DNA of 64,000 bases. It comes from Psychrobacter phenylpyruvicus DSM 7000 = NBRC 102152 (GTDB lineage: Bacteria > Pseudomonadota > Gammaproteobacteria > Pseudomonadales > Moraxellaceae). Location: NCBI RefSeq assembly GCF_000685805.1, contig NZ_JMKP01000006.1, positions 58,400 through 122,399 of the forward strand, written 5' to 3'. Shown piece by piece: positions 44,209 through 54,826 of this stretch. The notes beneath the pieces were generated by a model, which did no database searches, was not told where the DNA came from, and saw only the letters and a list, made by a program, of their open reading frames with translations. Each line of letters opens with the position of its first letter. The first letter of the stretch is position 1. Position numbers and translations under genes: made by a program.

Positions 44209-44840
44209 TAACCTGTATTTAATATTTATTTAATTATTTATTTCTTTTATCTCTTTGTTTTGATAATAGTGATTATTTAACTGACGTTATAGTTACATAA
44301 TAGCAAGAGTTAAGCAACTTAATCTCTTAGATATTTTGTTTTTTTAGTTAAGTTTTTCTAATCTATTATAGGCATTATCGGAGACGAATATAACCCTGAT
44401 ATGTTGGTCTAATTTAGTTCATCTCATCGCAGTTCTATTATGTATCTACAGGTAATGAAATTTAGTTTCTAAATTATTTTTTTCCTCAAGTTTTGATTTT
44501 CATTATTATTAATCCAAAGCAATATATACGTTATACAAAAGACTAGACTGAGTCTATTTTTATTTAGTTATCATGATTGACCATAAAAAAATATAGCAAA
44601 TAGATACTTTTTGTCAAATAATAATGAGAATAATAATCAATAATATTCTACTTTGTCACGGTATTGTCACAAAAATCTGATTATATAAATATAGCTTTGA
44701 TTTTATTGTATATTTTATGGAAATCTACAATAGACAATAAATCTGGCTGTAAGGGCGTACTAAGCCTGAAGCATTCTATTTTTTTGTTAAATCAAATAGG
44801 TAGTTTCATTTATTAATCCATATCATAAAAGGGCACAGTT
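44209..44840. promoter_or_regulatory. 632-bp A/T-rich regulatory gap before tpsA
   Basis: Very A/T-rich non-coding DNA with many short A- and T-tracts, lying between the divergent zinc-ribbon-like gene and tpsA. It must hold promoters for both. TTGTCA at 44664 with TAAATA at 44686 (16-bp spacer) is one weak candidate for tpsA. The composition is of the kind H-NS/MvaT-type silencers bind, but no specific operator is recognised. Confidence 0.4.
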
Positions 44841-47800
44841 ATGACTACTGAAACAAAAAAAGGATTTAAACTTTCTTCCCAGGGCCGGATAGCAAGCGCA
44901 GTTAGTATGGCTTTAGTATTACCTATGCTGAGTGTGGCAGCACTTGCTGATAATATTAAACCTGTGGGCGACACCTCAGTTAGCCAAGTAGGCAATGTGG
45001 ATGTTGTTAATATTGCAAATCCAAACTCTCAGGGTCTTTCACATAACAAATATAAAGACTTTAATGTTAGTAAATCTGGGGCAGTATTAAACAACTCTCT
45101 ACAATCAGGTCAGTCACAGCTCGCAGGTCAACTTGACGCTAACAAAAACTTATCTGAATCAGCTTCAGTTATTTTGAATGAGGTCGTTTCAAAAAATCCA
45201 TCACTCTTGTTAGGGCAACAAGAAGTGTTTGGTATGGCAGCTGACTATATTTTGGCTAACCCCAATGGCATTAGCGGTGAAAATATTGGTTTTATTAACA
45301 CCAATCGTGCTTCTTTAGTGGTTGGTAAACCCACCATTGAAGAAGAACGTCTGGCTGGCTTTAGTGTAGGCGATCGTAATAATAAAACCTTGGCTTTAAG
45401 CGGTGATATTGACGGGGATAAACGTCTAGACTTATTAGCTCCAAAGATTGATATTAATGGCAATATCAAGTCTTCTGACGCGATTAATATCATATCTGGA
45501 CGTAATAATATTGACTATGACACCCTTCAAGTCACTGACCATGAAAGACGACAGCCAAATGTAACCTTAGATGGCCAAATTTTGGGCAGTATGAATTCTG
45601 GTCGTATTCGTCTGCATAATACCGATAGCAAAGCTACGCAAACCTTACAAGGGCAGTTCAAAGCTAGCAACGATATCGAGGCAGCAGCTAATAACTTAAG
45701 AGTAGTAGACAGTGAGGTTGCCGCTAACAACGTAAGTCTCTCTGGTACAGACCAGTTATATATCGGCGGCGAGATACAGACAAAACGTAATGAGCTACCA
45801 GAGACCAAACAAAGTCTTGAAGAGGGCGTAACTTTAACTAACTCTGGCTATCAACAAGTTGAAAGCTTTAAAGGATCATCTGTATCGGGTAACAATGTTG
45901 ACCTTAAAGGTGGCGATGTAAATATTGAGGGCAGTAATATCCAAGCTAGTAGCATCGATGCTGCCGGCGACAACGTTAATATTAATGGGGTAATCACTAC
46001 CAATACAGATAGCTCAACAGCACGTAATAGCAAGGGCTTGTGGTTTAATGAGAATGAATCATTAGATAAGTCTCAGACATATTATCAGTCTAGTCTTAAA
46101 GCATCGGATGACATTAAAGTCACCTCCAATGGTAATACCCGTATTGCTGGCGCAGACATTAATGCCGCCGAAGTTAAGCTAACCTCGGGTAAAGAGCTAG
46201 TGGCTACTGGCGAAATTACAGAAAATTCGCACAGTGATATTAACCGTTATGAAAATGAAACTGCGGCTCTAAAATCAGGTTCACGCACTATTACCCAAGC
46301 TAAACAAACTGGTCATCAAACCAGCATTACCGGTGGTGATGTCAGTCTAAATAGTGATAACAGCCAGCGTTTAGAAGGGGTTCAATTAACTGCCGATAGC
46401 GCTAAGCTAAATAGTGCTAAAGATTTAACGGTGGCTAATAGCAGTGTGAGTAACCGCCAGACCGATGAAGAGGACTTCAAGTACTGGGGTGGTATTGGTG
46501 GCGGTGAAACCCACGTTAATAACAGCAAACAAACGGCTTTAACCGGCAGTCAAATTAAGGCGAGTGACGTTACCTTAAAAGCTGATGATAATATTAATAT
46601 TACCGCAAGTAGCCTAAAAGCTGACAACAAATTGGCAGTAAATGCTGCAAAAGATTTGAATATTAGTCATGACTTCGCCACTGCACAAGATAATAAAGAA
46701 AATCGTCATGGCACAACCTTTAATATTACTGATAAAAAAGATGCCAGTGAGCACTTGGCTCAAAGTACCGTTGCTAGTAAATTAGCAGCAGGTCAGGTGA
46801 TTTTAAACGGTGATAACATCAGTTTAACCGGTAGTGATGTGGCGGCAACAGATCAGTTAACTGCCAATGCCAATACCTCAATAACTACCAACGCTGCCAA
46901 CCCAACCGACATTACTAGAACTGAAACCTACGATATCACTTCTGAAGGTAGTGCTTCTAGCAACCTTGATTTAGAAAACAGCCTAAATAAAGTGTTAGAA
47001 AACGGTGTTGATGGCTTGTTAAAAGGTGGCTTAATAGCAAAAGGCATTGATAAGCTTAAGAATCTTGAATTTGAGGCTTCAGGCTCATTGAAAGGGGTAA
47101 CTAATCTTACTACCAAAGGTACTGGCGAATCTCGCAACAGCTCATTAACCGCTAATAATGCTGCAATCAATGCTCAAGATACGGTTAGCCTAAATGGCAC
47201 TGATATCAAAGCCAATAATAAGCTCACTGTCGAGGCTAATAAAGTCAACACGGGGGCAACAGAAGCTTTAACTGCGGTAGATAGCTCAGTCAATAAAAGT
47301 ACTGGCCCAGAAGCTTATATCAGAGGCGGATGGAGTGGTATCGAAGTAGGGGTAAGCCTTGACCACAACCAAATCATTAATGAACACAATGAATACCAAG
47401 CTGCTAACTCAAGCGTTACTGCTGGTAAAGAGGCTACCCTAAGCGCGAAAGAAACTTTAATCAACCAAGGGACACAATTTTCAGCGCCTAAAGTTAATTT
47501 AGCAGCTCAGGATGTGATTAATGAAGCTTCTGCTGATCGTGTTGTTGATCGCGTTGTCGTAGCAGGTGGCAATGCCGCTTTAGAAGCTTATGCTGGCTTA
47601 AAACCTCTAGTAGGTGGTGGCGTTAATTTATCTGGTAAAGGCGAAGGCATTACTAGAGAAGTTACAACAGCCAATACAGCTACTATTAATGCGGCTGATA
47701 CTGCGACTATCAAAGCGGCTAATAGTGCGGTAGACGCAGGTACCCAAATTACTGCCAACTCAATCAACATTGATGCTGATAACTATACAGGTAAAGCTGC

Positions 47801-49391
47801 TTATAACTCTGATGTGACCACCACCCATAGTGGAAGTGGTGATGTTAATATCAGTGCGGGCACTAGTGATTTAACCCAAGTAAGCGTTGATGCCGGTGGT
47901 AAGGGCACTTATCAGTATCTACAAACTGGCAAGTCTAATGCTGTTAAAGGCAGCCTAAAAGGGGAAACAGTTGCTATCAACGCCGGTACGAAGGCGGCAG
48001 CGGCTCAAAACGTTACTGCCAAACAATATAATCTGAAGGCTGGTGAAGAAGCTCGTATTGCTCAAGATAGTGATAAGCAGTGGACAACAGCAGGCGGTGC
48101 TAAGCTTGGCGGTTCTACAGGCGTAACCGTTATCCCAGCTGCAGTCTCTACAGGTGTGAGCGTATTACCTTCGGTATCTAATCAAGCGGGTTTTAACTAC
48201 CTAGGTGTGGAAGATACCCAAGCTAAAGCGGCTACCATTGATGCAACTGTCTTAAGTGTTCAGGGAGCGCAGTTGGCACAAGTGGATGGGGCTAATATTA
48301 ACTCTGATAATGTGGTTATCAAAGGTAACCGAGCTAATATCGCTGCTGCACAAGATACGCATCGTGCGGTTGGTGTGGCGATGGATGGCAATGGTGGCTT
48401 TGCGCCAGACCTTTCAAAACTAGGCTTCGGTGCTGATCTTGGTGTGGTTAATGAGACCAGCAATAAAGCCACAGGAGCCACCATTAAAGCCAATAATTTA
48501 ACAGTTATTGCCAATGAGGCAGGTGATGCTTTAATGACTGAAGGAGCTAATATTACCGCTGGCAACATCGACTTGAGCAATGCTAATGCAGAAGGTAATG
48601 TGGCGCTAAAAGCTGCAGAGTCTAAAGACTACGTTGGTAACTTTGGTATTGGTGCTAACCTTGGTGGTAGCGCTGATGAAAAAAGCTTCAAAAGTGATGC
48701 TCTAGGCGCTCACCTAAATGTTGAAACCGATAATAGTAACTACTATAAGTTGGGCAACATAGAGGCTGGCACCATCACTATTAATGGTGGTAACGAGATC
48801 AGTTTACAAAGTAACCTTACCGCGGGTACTTTAAGCACAACAGCTGGCAATGGTCTTCACATACGTTCAGCCCAAGATGAGATCGCTAAAGTAAATGTAG
48901 ATACAGGTCTTAGAGTTAAGGGTTCCCCAATTAAGTTCATTGAAGGTATCACCGCTGGCAATGTAATTGAGGCGCTGACTAATGACTTCAATAACGGTAC
49001 AATTTTGGGAGTTAGTGCTGCTGGCGAAGCAGGTTTTGATGTTGATCATCAAAAACACACCCAGCAAGCCACAGTTACTGCAGACAACCTGAATGCTACA
49101 GTAGGTAGCGGTAACATTGAGGTTAACTCTGCTAAAGTGACAGCGTCTAATTCAGAGCTTGGTGGAGCGACTGTTAGCAGTATTAATAATGACGACTTTG
49201 TGCATAAAGTAGGGGCAAAAGCAGATGCTAAGACTTTTAATGTCCCAGCATTCGTCAAAACCATCCCAGGCTTGATCAAAAATGCTATTGCAGGGGAACC
49301 GGTAGAAGTTAATATGCCAGCTCATGCAGAAGTAACCCATGAATGGGATGATACTGACGGTAGTAATACTAAGTCAGACATTAGTTTGTAA
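44841..49391 (+). CDS. Two-partner secretion exoprotein (TpsA, filamentous hemagglutinin-like)
   Basis: A 1516-residue secreted beta-helical protein. An N-terminal signal (cleavage likely after ALA at 36) is followed by the TPS secretion domain with NKYKDFNV (69-76) and NPNGIS (140-145). The long body is built of hemagglutinin-type repeats rich in Asn, Ala, Thr and Asp with almost no Cys. The C-terminus (VTHEWDDTDGSNTKSD) lacks a VENN pretoxin motif and toxin domain, so an adhesin or biofilm role is more likely than contact-dependent inhibition. tpsB follows 137 bases on. Confidence 0.85.
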   Translation: MTTETKKGFKLSSQGRIASAVSMALVLPMLSVAALADNIKPVGDTSVSQVGNVDVVNIANPNSQGLSHNKYKDFNVSKSGAVLNNSLQSGQSQLAGQLDANKNLSESASVILNEVVSKNPSLLLGQQEVFGMAADYILANPNGISGENIGFINTNRASLVVGKPTIEEERLAGFSVGDRNNKTLALSGDIDGDKRLDLLAPKIDINGNIKSSDAINIISGRNNIDYDTLQVTDHERRQPNVTLDGQILGSMNSGRIRLHNTDSKATQTLQGQFKASNDIEAAANNLRVVDSEVAANNVSLSGTDQLYIGGEIQTKRNELPETKQSLEEGVTLTNSGYQQVESFKGSSVSGNNVDLKGGDVNIEGSNIQASSIDAAGDNVNINGVITTNTDSSTARNSKGLWFNENESLDKSQTYYQSSLKASDDIKVTSNGNTRIAGADINAAEVKLTSGKELVATGEITENSHSDINRYENETAALKSGSRTITQAKQTGHQTSITGGDVSLNSDNSQRLEGVQLTADSAKLNSAKDLTVANSSVSNRQTDEEDFKYWGGIGGGETHVNNSKQTALTGSQIKASDVTLKADDNINITASSLKADNKLAVNAAKDLNISHDFATAQDNKENRHGTTFNITDKKDASEHLAQSTVASKLAAGQVILNGDNISLTGSDVAATDQLTANANTSITTNAANPTDITRTETYDITSEGSASSNLDLENSLNKVLENGVDGLLKGGLIAKGIDKLKNLEFEASGSLKGVTNLTTKGTGESRNSSLTANNAAINAQDTVSLNGTDIKANNKLTVEANKVNTGATEALTAVDSSVNKSTGPEAYIRGGWSGIEVGVSLDHNQIINEHNEYQAANSSVTAGKEATLSAKETLINQGTQFSAPKVNLAAQDVINEASADRVVDRVVVAGGNAALEAYAGLKPLVGGGVNLSGKGEGITREVTTANTATINAADTATIKAANSAVDAGTQITANSINIDADNYTGKAAYNSDVTTTHSGSGDVNISAGTSDLTQVSVDAGGKGTYQYLQTGKSNAVKGSLKGETVAINAGTKAAAAQNVTAKQYNLKAGEEARIAQDSDKQWTTAGGAKLGGSTGVTVIPAAVSTGVSVLPSVSNQAGFNYLGVEDTQAKAATIDATVLSVQGAQLAQVDGANINSDNVVIKGNRANIAAAQDTHRAVGVAMDGNGGFAPDLSKLGFGADLGVVNETSNKATGATIKANNLTVIANEAGDALMTEGANITAGNIDLSNANAEGNVALKAAESKDYVGNFGIGANLGGSADEKSFKSDALGAHLNVETDNSNYYKLGNIEAGTITINGGNEISLQSNLTAGTLSTTAGNGLHIRSAQDEIAKVNVDTGLRVKGSPIKFIEGITAGNVIEALTNDFNNGTILGVSAAGEAGFDVDHQKHTQQATVTADNLNATVGSGNIEVNSAKVTASNSELGGATVSSINNDDFVHKVGAKADAKTFNVPAFVKTIPGLIKNAIAGEPVEVNMPAHAEVTHEWDDTDGSNTKSDISL

Positions 49392-49469
49392 TTGGTATTA
49401 AGCTATTAGTGAAAACAAATTAAATTGTTGAAGTAACTAATGGTTTATTATGTAATTGTAGGTCAACAG

Positions 49470-49504
49470 GAGCCCACGCCTACCTCAGGTGTGGGCTCTT
49501 TATT
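49470..49504 (+). terminator. Hairpin between tpsA and tpsB
   Basis: GAGCCCAC / GTGGGCTC stem with an inner CCT / AGG pairing and a following TTTATTCTTTTG. It lies inside the gap of two genes expected to act together, so it may lower tpsB expression relative to tpsA. Confidence 0.6.
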
Positions 49505-49528
49505 CTTTTGCAACTATGTTGAAAAATT

Positions 49529-51481
49529 ATGCCTTTAAATCTTATGACTTTAAATCCCAGAACAACCGAATCAAAAGCAGTCAAGTTTAAAACTAAAAGA
49601 GACAAAGTGGTCCTAGCCACCACAGTGATAGGCTTGAGTTCCTTTGTTTTGGTAGCGCCGATAGCAGCGGGTGCAGCTCCAGCCAATAACAGTCCGCCGC
49701 AGATTCCTGATGAGGCCACACCAAGTTGGAAAAACACCGTTGAACAACAGCAAATTTGGCAAGATGCATTACAAAAACAACGAATTGAATCTTTGCGTCA
49801 ATCACAATCAGTAGATGAGACGCCGGAGGATATGAGTGATGAGACAGATTCTACCAGTACAGACTGTTTGCCAGTACAGCGTATTGAGCTGGGGGCAATG
49901 CCTGAATTGAGTAAGAAAGTACAGAATGAGCTATCGCAGCAAGCTGCCCAGCTTTCATTAGCGCCAGGGTTTGCTGAGCCAAAGCAGACTAATCCAACCA
50001 ATACCGGTTGTGTGTCCATGGCCGGTGCCAATCAGTTGGTTAGGGCCATCACGTCGGCATACCTTGAGGCAGGATATTTTAAGATATCTATTGAGACTGC
50101 TTCTACTGAACCAGGGGTCTCAACCTGGCAGGTCTATGTCGCAAAAATCACCGATATAAACAATCAAACCGATCTACCCACTTCGCGTTTGTTCGGTAAT
50201 ATCATAGGTAAGCCTGCAAATATGGCGACACTCGATCAGGCTATTAGTAACGGAGAGCGGGTGATTGATGGGCAGTTGATGCTCGATATTTATCCGGTAG
50301 GTAATGACGTGCGCCTCAAAGTGACTGGTCAAGGTGAAATTGATCCCTTTAACGGCGATATAGAATACCGTTATGACCCAGATGACAGCTATGGACATAA
50401 CCAAATAAAACTGCATGGCACTTTGTATAATGTGTTTGGACAAGCTGATTTAACTTCCATTTCTGTGCAACAGAGCCTGACAGATAAATATGGTTATGAT
50501 GAGGATAACCAACGTCGTAGCGCCAGTATTTATACCAGCATACCTAATGGTCGTTGGCAGTGGTCTGGGTTATTGGCTGCCGATGAATATACCCGTACTA
50601 TCAAGTCAAAGTCAACAAACGCATTGATAGAGCAATCAGGGGACAGTTGGCAGGCCAATATTCGGGGTGATTATACCTTTGATCGCGATCAAGACAGTAT
50701 CTCTACTATTTATGGTCAGATAGCTCATCAAGATGTTAATAGCGAGCTAATGGGAAGCCAGTTAGACGTTCAAAGCCCAACTTTAAGTAGCGCCCGTATT
50801 GGCGCCAGCCATACTAAGCTATTTAATAACCGTTCCAAAAGTGACCCCAGGAAAATTACTACCGGGGCACTAGTAGTGGATTTAAGCGCTGAACAGGGGA
50901 TCGGCAACCATGATAATCCAGCCACTACACAGGGCTTAAGTGACGATTACTTACGCTGGTTATTGTCTGGATATTTAACCCACCAACATTCCATCATTGC
51001 ATCAGATAAAAATATTGGTTATTGGCAAATGACTCATGAATTGCAAGGTCAGTACACTGATGACAAGTTATATGGGGTTACTAAGCAGTCGCTAGGCTCA
51101 ATCTATTCTGGCGTTCGTGGCCTTGATAATGCTTATAATGCTGCTGAAAGCGGTATCAGCCTACGTAACACTTTAAGTTTTGAGCCGATGCAAAGCAGTT
51201 GGTGGACAGTGGGAACAGAAAAGATTCGTTGGGCTCCCTATATTGGTGTTGATTACGGTATGGTCAAGGATTCTGAGACCGAACTAAGTGATGATACCAG
51301 TGAAGCGGTTAGTGGCACTTTAGGGCTTAAGCTAACCGGATATGATATAAAAAATAACTCACTAGATAGACGCTGGCTATTCGATATCAGTGCCAGCCGT
51401 GCTAATGTGGATTATGCTGATAAACGTTATGATGGTACCCAAGATACAGAAGTATCAGCTGCTTGGCAGTGGTTTTTTTAA
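49529..51481 (+). CDS. Two-partner secretion outer-membrane transporter (TpsB, FhaC/ShlB family)
   Basis: A 650-residue Omp85-superfamily transporter. The N-terminal signal region is long (cleavage near 48-50) and is followed by a Gln/Arg-rich helix (QQIWQDALQKQRIESLRQ) that plugs the pore. POTRA-type segments cover about 115-260 (NTGCVSMAGANQLVRAITSAYLEAGY). The 16-strand barrel ends in the aromatic sequence WQWFF. It exports the TpsA encoded just upstream. No strong ribosome site precedes the ATG at 49529; an ATG five codons later (49544) is an alternative. Confidence 0.85.
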   Translation: MPLNLMTLNPRTTESKAVKFKTKRDKVVLATTVIGLSSFVLVAPIAAGAAPANNSPPQIPDEATPSWKNTVEQQQIWQDALQKQRIESLRQSQSVDETPEDMSDETDSTSTDCLPVQRIELGAMPELSKKVQNELSQQAAQLSLAPGFAEPKQTNPTNTGCVSMAGANQLVRAITSAYLEAGYFKISIETASTEPGVSTWQVYVAKITDINNQTDLPTSRLFGNIIGKPANMATLDQAISNGERVIDGQLMLDIYPVGNDVRLKVTGQGEIDPFNGDIEYRYDPDDSYGHNQIKLHGTLYNVFGQADLTSISVQQSLTDKYGYDEDNQRRSASIYTSIPNGRWQWSGLLAADEYTRTIKSKSTNALIEQSGDSWQANIRGDYTFDRDQDSISTIYGQIAHQDVNSELMGSQLDVQSPTLSSARIGASHTKLFNNRSKSDPRKITTGALVVDLSAEQGIGNHDNPATTQGLSDDYLRWLLSGYLTHQHSIIASDKNIGYWQMTHELQGQYTDDKLYGVTKQSLGSIYSGVRGLDNAYNAAESGISLRNTLSFEPMQSSWWTVGTEKIRWAPYIGVDYGMVKDSETELSDDTSEAVSGTLGLKLTGYDIKNNSLDRRWLFDISASRANVDYADKRYDGTQDTEVSAAWQWFF

Positions 51482-51520
51482 CGCTAACTTTGGCTAGGGA
51501 ATTCCCAATAAAACAGGGTC

Positions 51521-51554
51521 AAAAAAAGAGACAGCCAATGGGCTGTCTCTTTTT
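51521..51554. terminator. Bidirectional intrinsic terminator
   Basis: GAGACAGCC / GGCTGTCTC stem with a 4-base loop, flanked by A-run and T-run, between convergent tpsB and plsB. Confidence 0.85.
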
Positions 51555-51576
51555 GATTGAGTCTGTTGTGGCTCAA

Positions 51577-54432
51577 CTAGCGTTTACGACTAAACTTGCT
51601 CAATTTTTTATTATTGATTTCACTGATCGCATGGTTAATCTCATCTTCATCTAACGTAGCCACATGCTGTAAGATCTGCATGATGTCAGGATTTAGAATG
51701 TAATGAGCATGACGAGCGATATTATTAATACGTTCATCAAAGGTCAGTACTCCCGTTTCTGGATCATTTTGTACATAATCTAAGCGAATTAACGTATTTA
51801 AGAAGCTTGTAAATAGGGCACGGTCAAAGAAGTCAGGGATATCATCTGCGTATAATACAGACAGACGTTGACCCAATAGGTGACATAGGTCGACCACCTG
51901 CTCAGCCGTCAAATTACCTGAGCCTTGTTGGGCTAATAATGCCAAAGACATAAAGTAACGCTCAAGGCTTTGAGATACGGGGGTGGCTAGCATATCTAAT
52001 TGTTGATATTGCTCACTGTTTTTCTCTGGAGTGCCAAGTACACCGTTGCCTAACTCAACCACCATTCCTTGGTCAATCAGGTTATTCAACTTCTCATCAA
52101 TCATGGCTGGCAAGTTACGAGCAGCACGATATAAGAATAGCTCACTTTGTAAGAAAGGATAAAGCTGAGTGACGATGCTTTCTAAGTGTTCGCGCTGGAT
52201 ACGACCATTTCTATATACTAAAGCAGATAGGAAAGATGACATGATAAACACATGGAGAATGTTATTTCTAAAATAACTTAAGATAGCCATCTGCTTCGGT
52301 AACACTTTGATCATATCGCCTAAGATATGCGGAGTGCGCTCAACCAGTTTTAGCTTAATCCCGTAGTCAATGATAGATTGTGGCGACATGTCGGTAATGA
52401 TAGTGCTCTCAGAATACGGTGAACCATGGGCTATTCTTTGATAAAGAGCCAACTGCTCACGACAGCTATCTTCATCGAGAGCGGCTTTTGGGGTAGACAG
52501 TAATACCAATGATAGCAGCGCAATGGGGTTAACCACCGCCGCTTTATTGATATTCTGCATAATTTTAACGCCAAGGTTGTCTACCATAGCCATGGCGTTT
52601 TTGCTAAGTGGTGTGTCAGTACGATCTGCCGGTAAGCTGTTAGGCTTCACATCAAACTTCTCCATGAAGTCCTCCATCAGCAATGGAGTACCGAAGCTTA
52701 GGTGTACGTGACCGAAGATACGCTCAATTTTACGGCTGACTTTTAATAAGCCTAGTATTGACTCTGACTCTTTTGGTTTGCCTTTAAGCTCCCCGATATA
52801 GGTACCGCCTTCCATGATACGCTCATAACCAATATAGGTTGGAATAAAGGCCATGGGCTTGTTTGAGCCTCGTAAATGGCTGTGTACTGTCATCGAAAGC
52901 ATGCCTAACTTAGGCGGTAATAGGCGACCTGAACGAGAGCGTCCGCCTTCGATGAAGTACTCGATAGGCGTATTGCGCTGGATTAAAGTGTGTAGATATT
53001 CACGCAAGACCGCTTTATATAGCTCATTATCCTTGAAGCTACGGCGAATATAGAAGGCAATGGCATTGCGTAATATAGGGCCAAGCACTGGCACGTCTAA
53101 GTTATTTCCAGCAGCCACATAGGGTAGGCTTAAGCCTTTCTCAAAAATAACGTAACCCAGTAGTAGATAGTCGACATGGCTGCGGTGGCAAGGCACATAA
53201 ATAAGCTCATGAGTCGTGGCCAATTCACGAACTTGCTCGAAGTGATGCACCTCGATCCCGTCATAAAGCTGAGTCCATAACCAAGTTAAGAATCTATAAA
53301 AGAAGCGGATAACTGAGTAATTATAATCATTAGCTATTTCGTTGATGTAACCTCGAGCCCGTTTTTTGGCTTCATCGAAGCTAATGCTTTCAGCTTCTGC
53401 CTCTTTTTGGCAAGCATAGTTAATAGCAGGTGAGTTAATCAGTTTGTCTACTAAGTTACGTCTATCCGACAAGTCTGGGCCAATCATGCTTTGACGCTGG
53501 CTGTCCAAATAAGCATTTAGCTTGTGTTGTACCAATAAAGCTAAGCTAAAATTCGCTTCTGAGGCAGTGACTAGGGCGGTAGAGGTCGATAGACCATTAG
53601 CTTCAACATTTCTTTTGGCCTGAAGTAGCAGTTCTTTGTCACTGTTTGACAGATCACTATCTTTTAGGTCCACAGCATCAAATAATTGTTGTGTCAGTTG
53701 TTGTGATTGATCAGTAGTAGTGCTGGTATTTGGGGCAGACAATGAGTCTATTAAATCATGCAAAGACTGAGGGGGGTGAAACTGAACGAAGGTATCCCTT
53801 CCCATCATGCCGATATTAAACAGCTGTTTTGTAATAGAAGGTTCTTCCCAGTTATCAGCCATTAAAAGTTTAAACAAGGAATCTTCATTATCTGGTGCGC
53901 GACCCCATAAGATTGAGACGGGTACTAGATTAATTTTTATGGCTGGGTTTTCACGACAAGCCGTGACTAGGCGTGCTAATCTTGGAGATACTTTACGACC
54001 ATCTGCATTAGGATGGTTGAGAAAAATAATTGCCGCATTTTCATTAATATTAAAGGCAGGGCTTTCGACACCTACTAAAGCAGGGGGAAAGTCATGCTCT
54101 TTGGTCTGTAAGTCGACTAAAATACTATTAGAGCGCGAGTACTCACGTAACACATAAAAGGTGAGCGCCCCATCTTCAGTGCTGATGGTGGGTAAATCGC
54201 CAATGACTTTCGGCTTCACCGCCAAATCTAGTGTTTTACCAGAAAGCTTTCGATATAACTGGTTCACAGAACGACCAGAACGAGAAATAGCCGCACTGGC
54301 TTGAGCGGCTTGCTCTTGTAAGCTCAAAGCAGAACGGTGAGCATTCGATGCAATGTTCTTAGTGGTTTTTTGGGCTTGGCGCTGTTGCTTCAGGCGCTTT
54401 TTTAAAGAGTGCATTAAGCGAGATGGTAACAT
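51577..54432 (-). CDS. plsB: Glycerol-3-phosphate 1-O-acyltransferase PlsB
   Basis: A 951-residue membrane-bound acyltransferase that starts phospholipid synthesis by acylating glycerol 3-phosphate. Acyltransferase motif I HRSHVDYLLL (near 415) and motif III region FIEGGRSRSGRLLPPKLGM (near 490-510) are clear, with AFIPTYIGYERIMEGGTYI following. The long N- and C-terminal domains match PlsB rather than PlsC. Somewhat longer than E. coli PlsB (807) owing to an extended N-terminus. The ATG at 54432 is the farthest upstream in frame. Confidence 0.94.
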   Translation of the reverse strand: MLPSRLMHSLKKRLKQQRQAQKTTKNIASNAHRSALSLQEQAAQASAAISRSGRSVNQLYRKLSGKTLDLAVKPKVIGDLPTISTEDGALTFYVLREYSRSNSILVDLQTKEHDFPPALVGVESPAFNINENAAIIFLNHPNADGRKVSPRLARLVTACRENPAIKINLVPVSILWGRAPDNEDSLFKLLMADNWEEPSITKQLFNIGMMGRDTFVQFHPPQSLHDLIDSLSAPNTSTTTDQSQQLTQQLFDAVDLKDSDLSNSDKELLLQAKRNVEANGLSTSTALVTASEANFSLALLVQHKLNAYLDSQRQSMIGPDLSDRRNLVDKLINSPAINYACQKEAEAESISFDEAKKRARGYINEIANDYNYSVIRFFYRFLTWLWTQLYDGIEVHHFEQVRELATTHELIYVPCHRSHVDYLLLGYVIFEKGLSLPYVAAGNNLDVPVLGPILRNAIAFYIRRSFKDNELYKAVLREYLHTLIQRNTPIEYFIEGGRSRSGRLLPPKLGMLSMTVHSHLRGSNKPMAFIPTYIGYERIMEGGTYIGELKGKPKESESILGLLKVSRKIERIFGHVHLSFGTPLLMEDFMEKFDVKPNSLPADRTDTPLSKNAMAMVDNLGVKIMQNINKAAVVNPIALLSLVLLSTPKAALDEDSCREQLALYQRIAHGSPYSESTIITDMSPQSIIDYGIKLKLVERTPHILGDMIKVLPKQMAILSYFRNNILHVFIMSSFLSALVYRNGRIQREHLESIVTQLYPFLQSELFLYRAARNLPAMIDEKLNNLIDQGMVVELGNGVLGTPEKNSEQYQQLDMLATPVSQSLERYFMSLALLAQQGSGNLTAEQVVDLCHLLGQRLSVLYADDIPDFFDRALFTSFLNTLIRLDYVQNDPETGVLTFDERINNIARHAHYILNPDIMQILQHVATLDEDEINHAISEINNKKLSKFSRKR

Positions 54433-54743
54433 AAGTATTAGTCAAACCTATTAATAATGATAAGGCTATATTGCCATAAAATACAATAAAGTAATACAGT
54501 TGTTCGCTGAAAATATAGGAGTATGGCTTTATTATAGGGTATTGGAAGCTTTGATGCTCTTTATTCAAAATCCAATTTTGTGCCAAAAAGTAACTTTTAG
54601 CTATCGAGTAGCTACCCCTTTATTATGCTTCAATTTTGAGGCTGTAAATGACTATGAAGCTTTAGAGTTAGTAAGGCTGAGTTGAGTTTTGCATCAAACA
54701 CGACCTTTACCATAAGTATTATTATTTACACTAACATAATCTG

Positions 54744-54749
54744 TATAAT
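54744..54749 (+). promoter_or_regulatory. Candidate -10 box of tesB
   Basis: TATAAT lies about 80 bases before tesB, in the 394-bp gap between divergent plsB and tesB. The 17-bp-spaced -35 position is poor. No further features seen in 54433-54826. Confidence 0.35.
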
Positions 54750-54826
54750 GTTACACGCATAACAAGGGGTAAACAGTATCTCTTGGGGTTTAGGGGTAAT
54801 ATTATTTAGGGTTGTTGGAGAGACAG

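Noticed and set aside
49392..49528. Possible cdiI-like immunity gene after tpsA
   Set aside because: No open frame of suitable size in the gap; tpsB follows directly.
54500..54685. 61-codon plus-strand frame between plsB and tesB
   Set aside because: No ribosome site or recognisable features; lies in the divergent promoter region.
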